Part shown: positions 10,787 to 19,509 of the stretch, one piece after another
Position numbering within the stretch: the stretch's first letter is position 1
Layout of the letters: each line of letters opens with the position of its first letter
Origin: Psychromonas algicola
GTDB taxonomy: Bacteria > Pseudomonadota > Gammaproteobacteria > Enterobacterales > Psychromonadaceae
Assembly: GCF_004378355.1 (NCBI RefSeq)
Contig: NZ_SNUB01000033.1
Coordinates: 1-38,162 of the forward strand
Direction: 5' to 3'
Length of the DNA: 38,162 nt
Translations under genes and position numbers: made by a program
The notes under the pieces: model-generated
Told to the model about the DNA's origin: nothing
The model's input: the letters and a program-made list of their open reading frames with translations, nothing else
Databases searched by the model: none

Positions 10787-11410
10787 TTATTTTAAAGCGG
10801 CAACAGCTTCTTTAACTAATTCAGCAATTTTGTCCCATTCACGATTATCAACTAAGTTCGCTGGAACCATCCAAGTACCGCCACAAGCTAATACTGCGTC
10901 AATATCTAAGTAGTTGTTGATATTAGCTGGTGAAACACCACCTGTAGGCATGATGTTTACAGGGTAAACAGCAGTTAATGATTTCAACATTGAAACACCG
11001 CCAGAAGGTTCAGCAGGGAAGAATTTAACTGTATCTAATCCCATTTCCATTGCTTGCTCAACTAAAGATGGGCTGTTTACACCTGGAATAATTGGCATGT
11101 TACGTTGTTGACAGTATTTAACCGTAGTTGGGTTAAAACCAGGGCTAACAACAAAATCAACACCCGCATCAATTGCAGCATCAACCGTTGCACTGTTTAA
11201 TACAGTACCTGCACCAATTAACATATCAGGAAATGCTTCGCGCATATTTTTGATTGCTTGTGCAGCAGCTGGAGTACGGAATGTAATTTCAGCACATGGC
11301 ATGCCGTTTTCAACTAGTACTTTACCTAGTGGCACTGCATCTGCAGCATCTTTAATTGCAATTACAGGAATTACTTTAAGTTCTTTTAGTTTATCGTTTA
11401 ATGTTGTCAT
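10787..11410 (-). CDS. eda: KDPG/KHG aldolase Eda
   Basis: Eda cleaves 2-keto-3-deoxy-6-phosphogluconate to pyruvate and glyceraldehyde-3-phosphate (Entner-Doudoroff and uronate pathways). The product is 207 aa, a typical trimeric class I aldolase. Visible active-site pieces are the glutamate in CAEITFRTP (about 39-47), GAGTVLN (66-72), SPGFNP, and the Schiff-base lysine in DTVKFFPAE (K about 129), then MPTGGVSP. It lies 23 bp downstream of kdgK, preceded by AGGA, so both are probably one transcript. Next to oligoalginate lyases it serves the last step of alginate breakdown. A second eda elsewhere cannot be excluded. Confidence 0.96.
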   Translation of the reverse strand: MTTLNDKLKELKVIPVIAIKDAADAVPLGKVLVENGMPCAEITFRTPAAAQAIKNMREAFPDMLIGAGTVLNSATVDAAIDAGVDFVVSPGFNPTTVKYCQQRNMPIIPGVNSPSLVEQAMEMGLDTVKFFPAEPSGGVSMLKSLTAVYPVNIMPTGGVSPANINNYLDIDAVLACGGTWMVPANLVDNREWDKIAELVKEAVAALK

Positions 11411-11433
11411 TTTACTTTCCTAAGTATTAATTA

Positions 11434-12369
11434 TTAATCTACAAATGGGGCAATGTATTTCATATCAATAATTGCGCCTTTATGTTGTATCACTGTACTT
11501 GCTACTTGATGTGCTTTTTCAGCAGAAGCAACAGTCGTTTCACCCAGTGTACGTCTTGATAAGTAACCAGCAGCAAAAGAATCACCAGCAGCCGTTGTAT
11601 CAATAACATCCTTAGGTGCAATTTTTTGTGCAGCAACACTAATTGAATCATCAGCAGTGATGATTAAGCATTCGCCGCCACCTTGTTTAATAACAATCTC
11701 TTCAACGCCTAATGCACGAGTACGTTCAATACACTCTTCAACTTTTGTATCGCCGAATAAAGCTTGTTCGTCATCAAAAGTTAATAGGCCGGTATGTGTA
11801 ACAGCTAAGATGCGTTTAAAACCTTCAGCCGCTTCTTCTGCAGAGTTCCATAGTTTAGGACGGTAATTATTATCGAAGTAAACTTTACCACCCGCCGCTT
11901 TATAGCGAGCAAGTAGATCATAGAGTTTTTCACGGCTAGCTGGCGGTAAAATCGCTAAGCTAATACCAGATAAGTAAATTACATCTTGTTTTAATAATGA
12001 TTCGATTAACTCATCACTTGCAGTTTCAAGCCAGAATTTTGCAGCTGCAGCATCACGCCAGTAAAGGAAACTACGCTCACCTGTATCATCCGTTTCAACC
12101 ATGTATAAACCAGGCTGTCTCGTTTCAGAGCGTTGCACAAATTGAGTATCAATTCCTTCTGCATTCCAAGCATCAACCATTTCTTGGCTAATTTGGTCTT
12201 GTCCTAATGCAGTTACATAACTAACATTAACGTCTTTACCTGCTGTTAAACGTGATAAATATACGGCTGTATTTAGTGTGTCTCCACCAAAAGATCTGCG
12301 TAAAACACCATTAACTTCCTGTAACTCAATCATACACTCGCCGATTAAAGCGATATTTAGATTACCCAT
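11434..12369 (-). CDS. kdgK: 2-keto-3-deoxygluconate kinase KdgK
   Basis: KdgK is a PfkB/ribokinase-family sugar kinase making KDPG from KDG and ATP. The product is 311 aa, the family norm. N-terminal GECMIELQE and RRSFGGDTLNTAVYLSRL form the substrate site. KVYFDNNYRPKLW is in the middle, and the C-terminal signature DTTAAGDSFAAGYL (about 258-271) holds the catalytic aspartate and anion hole. GAGG precedes the ATG by about 7 bases. A -10 TATAAT lies at 12408-12413 (minus) without a good -35, suggesting a regulated promoter. It is divergent from the two lyase genes and followed by eda. Confidence 0.96.
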   Translation of the reverse strand: MGNLNIALIGECMIELQEVNGVLRRSFGGDTLNTAVYLSRLTAGKDVNVSYVTALGQDQISQEMVDAWNAEGIDTQFVQRSETRQPGLYMVETDDTGERSFLYWRDAAAAKFWLETASDELIESLLKQDVIYLSGISLAILPPASREKLYDLLARYKAAGGKVYFDNNYRPKLWNSAEEAAEGFKRILAVTHTGLLTFDDEQALFGDTKVEECIERTRALGVEEIVIKQGGGECLIITADDSISVAAQKIAPKDVIDTTAAGDSFAAGYLSRRTLGETTVASAEKAHQVASTVIQHKGAIIDMKYIAPFVD

Positions 12370-12639
12370 TTGTAGCCTCTATTTACTCTATTTTCTATAC
12401 ATAATTTATTATATCGGCATTTAAACCAATATAGTTAGAAGGTGTTTAATACAAAGTTCCTGCATTAATTCACATGGTAATTCAGCTGTAACAGCTGCAG
12501 GTTTCTGCTTGCTTGAACGAACAAGATACCAGAAAGGATTTCCATTGAGCTACATAGCATTGATATAGCTTGTTAGTTGGAATTCAATAAGTATATCAAA
12601 ACCAATCTCATATATTAAGCTGCCCAAAGCTGAACATCA

Positions 12640-12652
12640 TTTGTATTACACG
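12640..12652. promoter_or_regulatory. GntR-like operator copy 1
   Basis: TTTGTATTACACG matches the left half and centre of the perfect copy at 12762 and diverges only in the last bases. It fits most of TNGTNNNACNA, the general pattern of FadR-subfamily GntR regulators. Confidence 0.5.
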
Positions 12653-12761
12653 GGATGATACAGCGAATAGATTCGGGAACCAATTGTTGGATCAATGTTA
12701 ACTGCATTATTAAATCAATTTATTGATCTTATGATGCAAAATTGTACCTTACGCACCTTTA

Positions 12762-12774
12762 TTTGTAATACAAA
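12762..12774. promoter_or_regulatory. GntR-like operator copy 2 (perfect palindrome)
   Basis: TTTGTAATACAAA is a perfect odd-length palindrome and fits TNGTNNNACNA exactly. It lies 12 bp upstream of the CRP-like site, a natural place for a regulator acting with CRP. Confidence 0.6.
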
Positions 12775-12785
12775 AAGCCATTGGG

Positions 12786-12801
12786 AATGATCTGGATCAC
12801 A
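12786..12801. promoter_or_regulatory. CRP-like site upstream of the PL17 genes
   Basis: AATGATCTGGATCACA matches TGTGATCTAGATCACA at 13 of 16 bases, including the whole right half-site. Centred at 12793.5, it is well placed to activate a lyase promoter in the 12840-12870 region; the promoter itself cannot be assigned with confidence. Confidence 0.65.
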
Positions 12802-12940
12802 AAATAACATCAAACAAGCTGTAAAAATGATTCTCGATATTATCGAAGTTAATATCGTTAGGCACAGATAAGAAAACAACTTCAAAAAAAGAGGGACACT
12901 GTACTCAAAGAATAAAAAATTAAGATGATTTTTAACCTCA

Positions 12941-12953
12941 TTTGTATTACTTT
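12941..12953. promoter_or_regulatory. GntR-like operator copy 3
   Basis: TTTGTATTACTTT repeats the same left half and centre as the other two copies. It lies 40 bp before the first lyase start codon, inside the likely leader, a position suited to repression by roadblock. Confidence 0.45.
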
Positions 12954-12993
12954 ACAGCCCTATTTTATATTCACTTTAAGCAACGAGGTCACT

Positions 12994-15132
12994 ATGCCAG
13001 CTAATATCAACGCCGTTCTCATGGATCCACAAGAAATCGATGCAATCCAACAAGAATTAGGCAAAGACAGCTTAATGGGGTTGAGTCTAGCAGCACTAAT
13101 CAGTGACACTGATAGCTACATCGAACAACCTATCGATGTACCGGGTCATAGCCCAGCAGGCGGTTATGCTCATAACAAACATCAGCAAAATTATAAGTAT
13201 ATTGATCAAGCCGGTCGTTTATTCTTAATCACAGGTGACGAGAAGTACGCTCAATACGCTGCAGACTTACTAACTCAATACGCTGACAAATATCTAGTAC
13301 TAGGCTTCCAAGAACAACGCAATACCAACCCTCCGGGTCGTTTATTCCACCAAATGCTTAACGAACATGTTTGGTTACTTTATGCGAGCCTTGGTTACAG
13401 CTGTATTAGTCACTGGTTATCTGAAGCGCAACGCCAGCATATTGTTGGTAAGTTATTTGAACCAATGTTAGAAGTCGCGACGGTAAAATATCACTTCGAT
13501 TTTGATCGCATTCATAACCACGGCGTTTGGGCTGTTGCAGCAACGGCAGCTTGTGGCGCAGCAATTGGCCAAGAGAAATACATCGACTTAGCACTTCACG
13601 GTTTGGCTGGTGATGATATACAAGGCGGTTTCCTTGCGCAGCTAAGCAACTTATTTGCACCATCAGGTTATTACATTGAAGGTCCTTATTACCATCGTTA
13701 TGCAATTCGTCCATTATGTATATTGGCTGAACTAACACAACGTTTCCGTCCTGAATTAGATATCTTCAACTTTAAAGGACAAGTGATTGCTAAAACAATC
13801 CAATCACTATTATCAACAGCGTATCCAAACGGTGTGTTCCCTTCTTTAAATGATGCTTCTAAAAGCATGAATATTAAAGATGAAGGTGTTGTAATTGCAG
13901 TTAGTCTATACGCAAAACATTACCCTGAAGATACCAACCTATTTGGCATTGCAAAAATCCAAGAGCAAATTTGGGTTAGCGGTTGTGGGGTTGCACTATC
14001 TCAAGCTTATGAAGCACAAGTATCCGTTGAACTTCCTTGTCTACCAAGCGTAGAGCTAAATGAAGGTCCAGACGGCGATAAAGGCGCTCAAGGCTTTATC
14101 CGTATGCAAAATGAGCAAGGTGATATCAGCCAATTGGTGATGAACTACGGCCAACACGGCATGGGCCATGGTCACTTTGATACACTAGGTATGACTTACT
14201 TCAATAACAATCAAGAAGTATTACGCGATTACGGTTTTGGTCGTTGGGTGAACGTCGAGCCAAAATTTGGTGGTCGTTACCTTGATGAAAACAAATCTTA
14301 CTCACGTCAAACGATTGCACATAACTTAGTTTCTGTTGATGCTGGTTGTCAAAATAACTTTGATGTTGAGACCGCTGACAACAAACACGGCACACCACAT
14401 TTCTTTATCGGTAACGGTAAAACACAAGCAATGAGTGCGTATGCTTACGACTTTTATCCGGGTGTTGACCAACAGCGTTCACTAGTTTTAGTTGAACATG
14501 AGCAATTAGCTAAACCATTGCTCATTGATTTATTCCGTTTAATCAGTGAAGAAGCACATCAATACGATTATTCTTTACAGTATCAAGGTCAAATTATTCG
14601 CACTAATGTTGAACATAAACAACATTCAACATTAAATCCAATGGGCGATGATTTTGGTTACCAACATTTGTGGAATGAAAGTGAAGGGCCTGCAGCAAAA
14701 GACACAAGTTTAGTAAGCTGGTTACAAGGTAGCAGCTACTACACATGGTTAAGTGCTTCATCAGCGGATGATACAGTGTTCTTTACACGTACTGGCGCTA
14801 ACGATCCTTCGTTTAACCTGCGTAGTGAAACAAGCTTAATTTTACGTCGCCAAGCTAAGAATGCCCTATTCGCTAATGTTATCGAAACACATGGTTACTT
14901 TAACGAATCAGTAGAAGCAAGTTTAGATGCTCGCGGCAAAGTACATTCAATCAATATCGTTGGCTTTAACGATGAGGCTACGGTTGTAGAAGTCATTGCA
15001 GACGATTTTGCATTAACAGTAATGGTTAATAATAAACCAGATGCAACAGAACAAAGCCAAACCTCTATCGAATTTAATAATACAACATACAGCTGGCAAG
15101 GATTTGTTGCCGTAGAAACAAAAGGGTCTTAA
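12994..15132 (+). CDS. PL17-type oligoalginate lyase (first copy)
   Basis: This is probably an exo-acting lyase that releases unsaturated uronate monomers from alginate oligomers. The N-terminal alpha-toroid alginate-lyase domain is about residues 10-340 (GGYAHNKHQQNYKYI, PGRLFHQMLNE). The C-terminal heparinase II/III-like beta-domain is about 355-700. Residues matching the catalytic set of the characterised PL17 enzyme Alg17C are Asn175-His176 in RIHNHGVW, the tyrosines of EGPYYHRY (229-236) and Tyr429 in FGGRYLDEN; GHGHFD (391-396) is the metal-binding region. I start it at the ATG at 12994 (712 aa): GAGGT lies 4 bases upstream, and the N-terminus then aligns with the second copy. There is no signal peptide, so it should be cytoplasmic. 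The pair resembles Vibrio OalB/OalC. Confidence 0.88.
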   Translation: MPANINAVLMDPQEIDAIQQELGKDSLMGLSLAALISDTDSYIEQPIDVPGHSPAGGYAHNKHQQNYKYIDQAGRLFLITGDEKYAQYAADLLTQYADKYLVLGFQEQRNTNPPGRLFHQMLNEHVWLLYASLGYSCISHWLSEAQRQHIVGKLFEPMLEVATVKYHFDFDRIHNHGVWAVAATAACGAAIGQEKYIDLALHGLAGDDIQGGFLAQLSNLFAPSGYYIEGPYYHRYAIRPLCILAELTQRFRPELDIFNFKGQVIAKTIQSLLSTAYPNGVFPSLNDASKSMNIKDEGVVIAVSLYAKHYPEDTNLFGIAKIQEQIWVSGCGVALSQAYEAQVSVELPCLPSVELNEGPDGDKGAQGFIRMQNEQGDISQLVMNYGQHGMGHGHFDTLGMTYFNNNQEVLRDYGFGRWVNVEPKFGGRYLDENKSYSRQTIAHNLVSVDAGCQNNFDVETADNKHGTPHFFIGNGKTQAMSAYAYDFYPGVDQQRSLVLVEHEQLAKPLLIDLFRLISEEAHQYDYSLQYQGQIIRTNVEHKQHSTLNPMGDDFGYQHLWNESEGPAAKDTSLVSWLQGSSYYTWLSASSADDTVFFTRTGANDPSFNLRSETSLILRRQAKNALFANVIETHGYFNESVEASLDARGKVHSINIVGFNDEATVVEVIADDFALTVMVNNKPDATEQSQTSIEFNNTTYSWQGFVAVETKGS

Positions 15133-15134
15133 GA

Positions 15135-17285
15135 ATGAGTTATCAACCACTACTAATGAGCTATGAACAAGCTGCTGAATTACGTCAACACGTAGGAGCA
15201 GACTCGCTAATTGGTCACTCAATTGCAGAAGAAATTAAAGCGCTTGAAGCTTATATGCCAATCGGCATTGAAATCCCGGGACACGGCGAAGCTGGCGGCT
15301 ATGAGCATAACCGTCACAAACAAAATTATATTCATTTAGATCTAGCTGGTCGTTTATATCTTATTACTGGTGAGAAACGTTACCTAGATTACGCAACCAC
15401 CATGTTAGTGGAATATGCAAAAGTTTATAAGCACCGCGAATTAAACATCAGCCGTGATTCAAATAAACCAGGCCGTTTATTTCACCAAACATTAAACGAA
15501 AACATGTGGATGCTATATTCATCGTGCGCTTACTCTTGTATTCGCCATGAACTAACTGAAGAGCAACAACAACTTATTGAAAATGACTTGTTCAAAGTGA
15601 TGCTTGAAATGTTTGTTGTTACTTATGCAGAAAACTTCGACATCATTCATAACCACGGTTTATGGTCAGTGGCGAGTGCTGGTATCTGTGCTTACGCAAT
15701 TAATGATCAAGCAACGGTAGACAAAGCATTATACGGCTTAAAAGGCGATAGTGTTTCTGGTGGTTTCATTGCGCAATTAACGCAATTATTTTCGCCTGAC
15801 GGTTACTACATGGAAGGCCCGTATTACCATCGCTTCTCGTTACGTCCAATCTTCTTATTTGCTGAAGCAATTGAACGTCGTCAACCTGAAGTGGGTATTT
15901 ACAAACTAAAAAATGAAGTCATTAAAACCACTGCTTACGCTGTAATGTCAACAGCGTTCCCAGATGGAACATTACCAGCACTAAACGATTCATCTCGTAC
16001 CATGGACATTAAAGACCTTGGTATCTTATTAGCGACTAATATCTGTTTTGATCGTTACGAACAAAACGAAACGTTATTAGCAATGGCTAAACACCAAAAC
16101 CACGTATGGGTTCATAACACAGGTGCAACGTTATCTAATGCATTAGAAAACAATGCTGAAGTCCCTAACTTTAACTGGGGCAGCTTAAGCCTAACAGACG
16201 GTGCCGAAGGCGAATGTGGCGGTGTAACCATTCTACGTCATCGTGATGCTAAGTCAGACGACAGCATGGCACTACTTTGGTACGGCCAACACGGTAGTGA
16301 TGCAAAACTTCACTCAGCGCTAGATCATGGTCATTTTGATGGTTTACATCTAAGCCTGTTCAACAACAACCAAGAGTTTATTAACGATTACGGTTACGGT
16401 CGTTGGGTTAATATTGAGCCTAAATTTGGTGGTCGTTACATTCCAGAAAACAAGAGCTACTGTAAGCAAACCATTGCGCATAACACAGTTGTTATTGACC
16501 AAACAAGCCAAAACCAAGGCGTTACTGCGATTGCACAACAACACAACGGTGAGAAGCATTTCACCCTGCTAGGTGACGGTAAACTGCAAGCAATGAGTGC
16601 TTTTGCTCGAGATTATTACCAAGGTGTTGATCAACAGCGTACGGTGATCATGCTTGAGTCTGAAGCGTTCGAAAAACCACTTATCGTGGATCTATTCCGC
16701 ATTATCAGTGAAGAAGAGCACACCTATGATTACCCTGTTCATTACAAAGGGCAAATCATTCGCACTGATTTTGAATACCAAACACACAAAAGCTTAAATA
16801 CACTAGGTGATGCACATGGTTATCAGCACCTTTGGAACCTTGGACAAGGTAAAGTTGAAGGCTCATCGCTAACAACTTGGTTGATGGGTGATAGTTATTA
16901 CTCACTTATTAGCAGTGCAAATGCAGATAGTGAAGTTATTTTTGCTCGAACTGGTGCCAATGATCCAGACTTCAACTTACGTAACGAACCACTATTTATG
17001 TTACGTCAAAAAGCAGCCAACCATTTATTTGCTAATGTGTACGAAACGCATGGTTACTTTAATGAATCAGTTGAAGCAAGCTTAAATGCACGTGGCCAAG
17101 TAGAAACTGTTGAAGTATTGCAAGCAGACGATAAAGCGTCTGTGGTAGCACTTCACTTAGTCACTGGTAAACACATCAAAGTTTGTGTATCTAACCTTGT
17201 AGGCGTCGATGCAAGCACAGAAACAAGTGTCAAGATTAATGGTGAAGTGGTTAGCTGGACGGGTCCTGTTGCAGTTATTAATTAA
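15135..17285 (+). CDS. PL17-type oligoalginate lyase (second copy)
   Basis: This is a 716-aa paralogue of the preceding gene, 2 bp after its stop and clearly co-transcribed. It has the same two domains and catalytic residues: Asn173-His174 in IIHNHGLW, EGPYYHRF (227-234), DHGHFD (397-402) and Tyr435 in FGGRYIPEN. It also lacks a signal peptide. The two copies align along their whole length but differ throughout, so this is an old duplication. The obvious local difference is an insertion of about eight residues between YGQHG and HGHFD (about 388-397), beside the active site. Different substrate preference (M- versus G-rich oligomers, or chain length) is plausible but unproven. An intrinsic terminator follows. 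Confidence 0.88.
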   Translation: MSYQPLLMSYEQAAELRQHVGADSLIGHSIAEEIKALEAYMPIGIEIPGHGEAGGYEHNRHKQNYIHLDLAGRLYLITGEKRYLDYATTMLVEYAKVYKHRELNISRDSNKPGRLFHQTLNENMWMLYSSCAYSCIRHELTEEQQQLIENDLFKVMLEMFVVTYAENFDIIHNHGLWSVASAGICAYAINDQATVDKALYGLKGDSVSGGFIAQLTQLFSPDGYYMEGPYYHRFSLRPIFLFAEAIERRQPEVGIYKLKNEVIKTTAYAVMSTAFPDGTLPALNDSSRTMDIKDLGILLATNICFDRYEQNETLLAMAKHQNHVWVHNTGATLSNALENNAEVPNFNWGSLSLTDGAEGECGGVTILRHRDAKSDDSMALLWYGQHGSDAKLHSALDHGHFDGLHLSLFNNNQEFINDYGYGRWVNIEPKFGGRYIPENKSYCKQTIAHNTVVIDQTSQNQGVTAIAQQHNGEKHFTLLGDGKLQAMSAFARDYYQGVDQQRTVIMLESEAFEKPLIVDLFRIISEEEHTYDYPVHYKGQIIRTDFEYQTHKSLNTLGDAHGYQHLWNLGQGKVEGSSLTTWLMGDSYYSLISSANADSEVIFARTGANDPDFNLRNEPLFMLRQKAANHLFANVYETHGYFNESVEASLNARGQVETVEVLQADDKASVVALHLVTGKHIKVCVSNLVGVDASTETSVKINGEVVSWTGPVAVIN

Positions 17286-17330
17286 ACTTTCTAAATGATG
17301 ATGGTTAGCTAAATATTAACGATTAATCAT

Positions 17331-17368
17331 AAAACCTCTGCTAGTTAATCACTACCAGAGGTTTTTTA
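17331..17368 (+). terminator. Intrinsic terminator of the lyase operon
   Basis: AAAACCTCTG (17331-17340) pairs with CAGAGGTTTT (17356-17365); after one C-C mismatch TAG/CTA also pairs. A T-run to 17367 and then ATT follows. It lies 46 bp after the second lyase stop. Confidence 0.88.
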
Positions 17369-17476
17369 TTGTCTAAAGAAACGATCCCCAAGAAGTCCAA
17401 TCAGTCTCCTTCTACTATTAAGTTCCATTTTGTACATAATATAAACTTGTCTTTAACATTCAAATTTCAGGCATAA

Positions 17477-17501
17477 AAAAACCAGTCTAGGACTGGTTTT
17501 T
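17477..17501 (-). terminator. Intrinsic terminator after mscS
   Basis: An 11-bp stem (17477-17487 with 17491-17501, core ACCAGTC) has a 3-base loop and an A-run on the plus strand giving a T-run on the minus strand. It ends the minus-strand coaBC-dut-slmA-mscS direction. Confidence 0.88.
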
Positions 17502-17523
17502 ACTAAGAGTAAGTAATTGAAGC

Positions 17524-18405
17524 TTACTTATCAGTATGGATATCCATTTGCGGGAATGGAATTTCAATACCTGCTTCATCAAGACCGTTTTTAATCGCTT
17601 CCATTAATTCAAAACGAACTGGCCAGTAATCACCACCATTTACCCATGGACGTACAACTAAGTTAACACTTGAGTCAGCTAATTCAGCAACAGCTACTTG
17701 CGGTGCTGGCGTTGGTAATACTTTTTCATTAGCTGCTATTACTGCTTCTAATACCGCTTTAGTTTTTGCTAAATCAGCGCTATAACTTACACCAATCATC
17801 AAATCAATACGACGTGTCGGTTTGCGTGAATAGTTAACAATGTTGCCACCTAAAATAGATGAGTTTGGCACTACAACATACTTGTTATCAGCAGTCGTTA
17901 ATGTTGTTGAGAAAATTTGAACTGATTCAACAACACCGGCAGTGCCTGCTGCTTCAATGTATTCGCCCGCTTTAAATGGACGTAAAGCAATAATAAGTAC
18001 ACCAGAAGCAAAGTTAGATAGTGAGCCTTGTAATGCTAAGCCAATTGCTAAGCCCGCGGCACCAATAATGGCAACAAAAGAAGTTGTTTCAACGCCGATT
18101 TTGCTTAATGCTGCAATCACTACAAACGCAATAACAACATAACGCACCATGCTTGATATAAAATCAACAATCGTACTGTCTAATTGTTTTTTTGTTAATA
18201 CTTTACGGAAACCACCAGCAATAACTCGTGCAAGCATCAAACCGATAACTAGCGTTGCGATAGCAAATATAATATTCATGCTATAACTGATAATAAGGTC
18301 TTGGTTGTCGCCAACCCAATCCATGCTATCTCCGATAACTGATGCTCCCTCTTCAAAACGTTCTGCCAACGCTTCTGATGTTAATATACTTCCCTGATCT
18401 GACAT
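17524..18405 (-). CDS. mscS: Small-conductance mechanosensitive channel MscS
   Basis: MscS is an inner-membrane heptameric channel that opens under membrane tension and protects against hypo-osmotic shock. The product is 293 aa. It has three transmembrane helices (about 41-63, 82-102 and 107-135). The pore helix carries GAAGLAIGLALQGSLSNFASG (about 115-135), the Gly/Ala-rich MscS signature, followed by LRPFKAGEYIE. The cytoplasmic beta and alpha/beta domains follow. AGGAG lies 7 bases before the ATG. It sits 17 bp after slmA and may be read from the coaBC-dut-slmA transcript. Confidence 0.95.
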   Translation of the reverse strand: MSDQGSILTSEALAERFEEGASVIGDSMDWVGDNQDLIISYSMNIIFAIATLVIGLMLARVIAGGFRKVLTKKQLDSTIVDFISSMVRYVVIAFVVIAALSKIGVETTSFVAIIGAAGLAIGLALQGSLSNFASGVLIIALRPFKAGEYIEAAGTAGVVESVQIFSTTLTTADNKYVVVPNSSILGGNIVNYSRKPTRRIDLMIGVSYSADLAKTKAVLEAVIAANEKVLPTPAPQVAVAELADSSVNLVVRPWVNGGDYWPVRFELMEAIKNGLDEAGIEIPFPQMDIHTDK

Positions 18406-18422
18406 GTGTAACTCCTGCTAAA

Positions 18423-19025
18423 TTAACTCTGTGTTAATTGTTTATGAAAAAATGGCCATTGGCTTTTAAAGTTTTGGGTTGGTTTTTGCTTAAATTGCGA
18501 ACGTACAAACTGATTCATACGACCTTCAACATAAGCCAATAAAAGATTCGCTAAAATAGCTTCATCCATATCAAATTTTTGACCATCTGATGTTGGACGC
18601 TCTCTTAATGTTTGTTTTAGTTGTGTTTCTATTTTAGAAAAAACATGTTCGATACGTAATTGTAAACGCTCATTTTCCCCTAATAAGGCATCGCCACTTA
18701 ATATGCGTGTAATCCCCGGGTTTTGTTCAGCGAAACCTAATAAGAAATGAATAATATGTTCGATTCTGACAAAAGTATCTTTTTGCTGTTCTTTGATCGT
18801 ATTAATATGGCTAAAAATAGCCGTCTCAATAAAATCAATTAAACCTTCAAACATACGCGCTTTACTTGGAAAATGACGATATAAAGCGGCTTCAGAGACC
18901 CCAACTTCAGCAGCTAATTTAGCCGTTGTAATACGTTGTCCCGGTTTTCCTTCAAGCATAATAGCTAAAGCGCTTAAAATGCTATCCTTCCTATTTATTT
19001 TCTTTTTATTATTTTGTACTGCCAT
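18423..19025 (-). CDS. slmA: Nucleoid occlusion factor SlmA
   Basis: SlmA is a TetR-family DNA-binding protein that blocks FtsZ ring assembly over the chromosome. The product is 200 aa. The N-terminal helix-turn-helix is [36 protein letters not shown] (about 30-65), very close to known SlmA. The C-terminal domain holds the FtsZ-binding and dimer surface (RFVRSEF-type motif, here QFVRSQF). Context is decisive, since coaBC-dut-slmA is the usual order. Confidence 0.95.
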   Translation of the reverse strand: MAVQNNKKKINRKDSILSALAIMLEGKPGQRITTAKLAAEVGVSEAALYRHFPSKARMFEGLIDFIETAIFSHINTIKEQQKDTFVRIEHIIHFLLGFAEQNPGITRILSGDALLGENERLQLRIEHVFSKIETQLKQTLRERPTSDGQKFDMDEAILANLLLAYVEGRMNQFVRSQFKQKPTQNFKSQWPFFHKQLTQS

Positions 19026-19048
19026 TTCAATAACTTCCTTCGTTATTT

Positions 19049-19504
19049 CTAGTTTTTTCCAGAATGACCGAAGCCACCTTCACCACGTTCTGTTTGTTGA
19101 AAGTCTTCAACAACTTCAAAAGAAGCTTGTACCACCGGAAGAAACACTAACTGGGCTAAACGATCACCAGGCTGTAATGTAAATGCTTGCTGGCTTCTAT
19201 TCCAACAAGAAACCATTAAAGGACCTTGGTAATCGGAATCAATTAGGCCAACTAAATTACCTAATACAATCCCATGTTTATGCCCTAAACCACTTCTAGG
19301 CAAAATGGTTGCTGCAAGTGTAGGATCAGCAATGTGAATTGCAACTCCTGTAGCAATTAATTTTGTTTCTCCGGGGGCAATTGTTACTTGATCATCAATA
19401 CACGCTCTTAAATCTAAACCTGCTGAGCCTATTGTTGCGTACTCGGGTAATGGAAATTCCTTACCAATTCGTGGGTCTAAGATTTTAAGCGCGATTTGTT
19501 TCAT
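19049..19504 (-). CDS. dut: dUTP pyrophosphatase Dut
   Basis: Dut hydrolyses dUTP to dUMP and PPi, keeping uracil out of DNA and supplying dTMP synthesis. The product is 151 aa, the standard homotrimeric enzyme. The conserved motifs appear in order: GSAGLDLRA (about 27-35), [10 protein letters not shown] (about 70-79), [13 protein letters not shown] (82-94), [14 protein letters not shown] (108-121) and the flexible C-terminal [10 protein letters not shown] that closes over the substrate. It lies 5 bp after coaBC and 23 bp before slmA. Confidence 0.97.
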   Translation of the reverse strand: MKQIALKILDPRIGKEFPLPEYATIGSAGLDLRACIDDQVTIAPGETKLIATGVAIHIADPTLAATILPRSGLGHKHGIVLGNLVGLIDSDYQGPLMVSCWNRSQQAFTLQPGDRLAQLVFLPVVQASFEVVEDFQQTERGEGGFGHSGKN

Positions 19505-19509
19505 TAATA

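Larger units (their letters stand above)
12370..12993. promoter_or_regulatory. Divergent control region, kdgK-eda / PL17 lyases
   Basis: I see no gene in this 624-bp gap. It holds three copies of a TTTGTAnTACAAA-type operator (12640-12652, 12762-12774, 12941-12953), a CRP-like site (12786-12801), a separate perfect 13-bp palindrome TCGATATTATCGA (12834-12846) and a -10 for kdgK (12408-12413, minus). This is an unusually long and site-rich intergenic region compared with the rest of the window. Confidence 0.7.

Noticed and set aside
12925-12993. Hydrophobic 23-residue N-terminal extension of the first lyase, possibly a signal peptide.
   Set aside because: It has no basic n-region, no ribosome-binding site before 12925 and no counterpart in the second copy. 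GAGGT just before 12994 marks the true start. One GntR-like operator also lies in this stretch.
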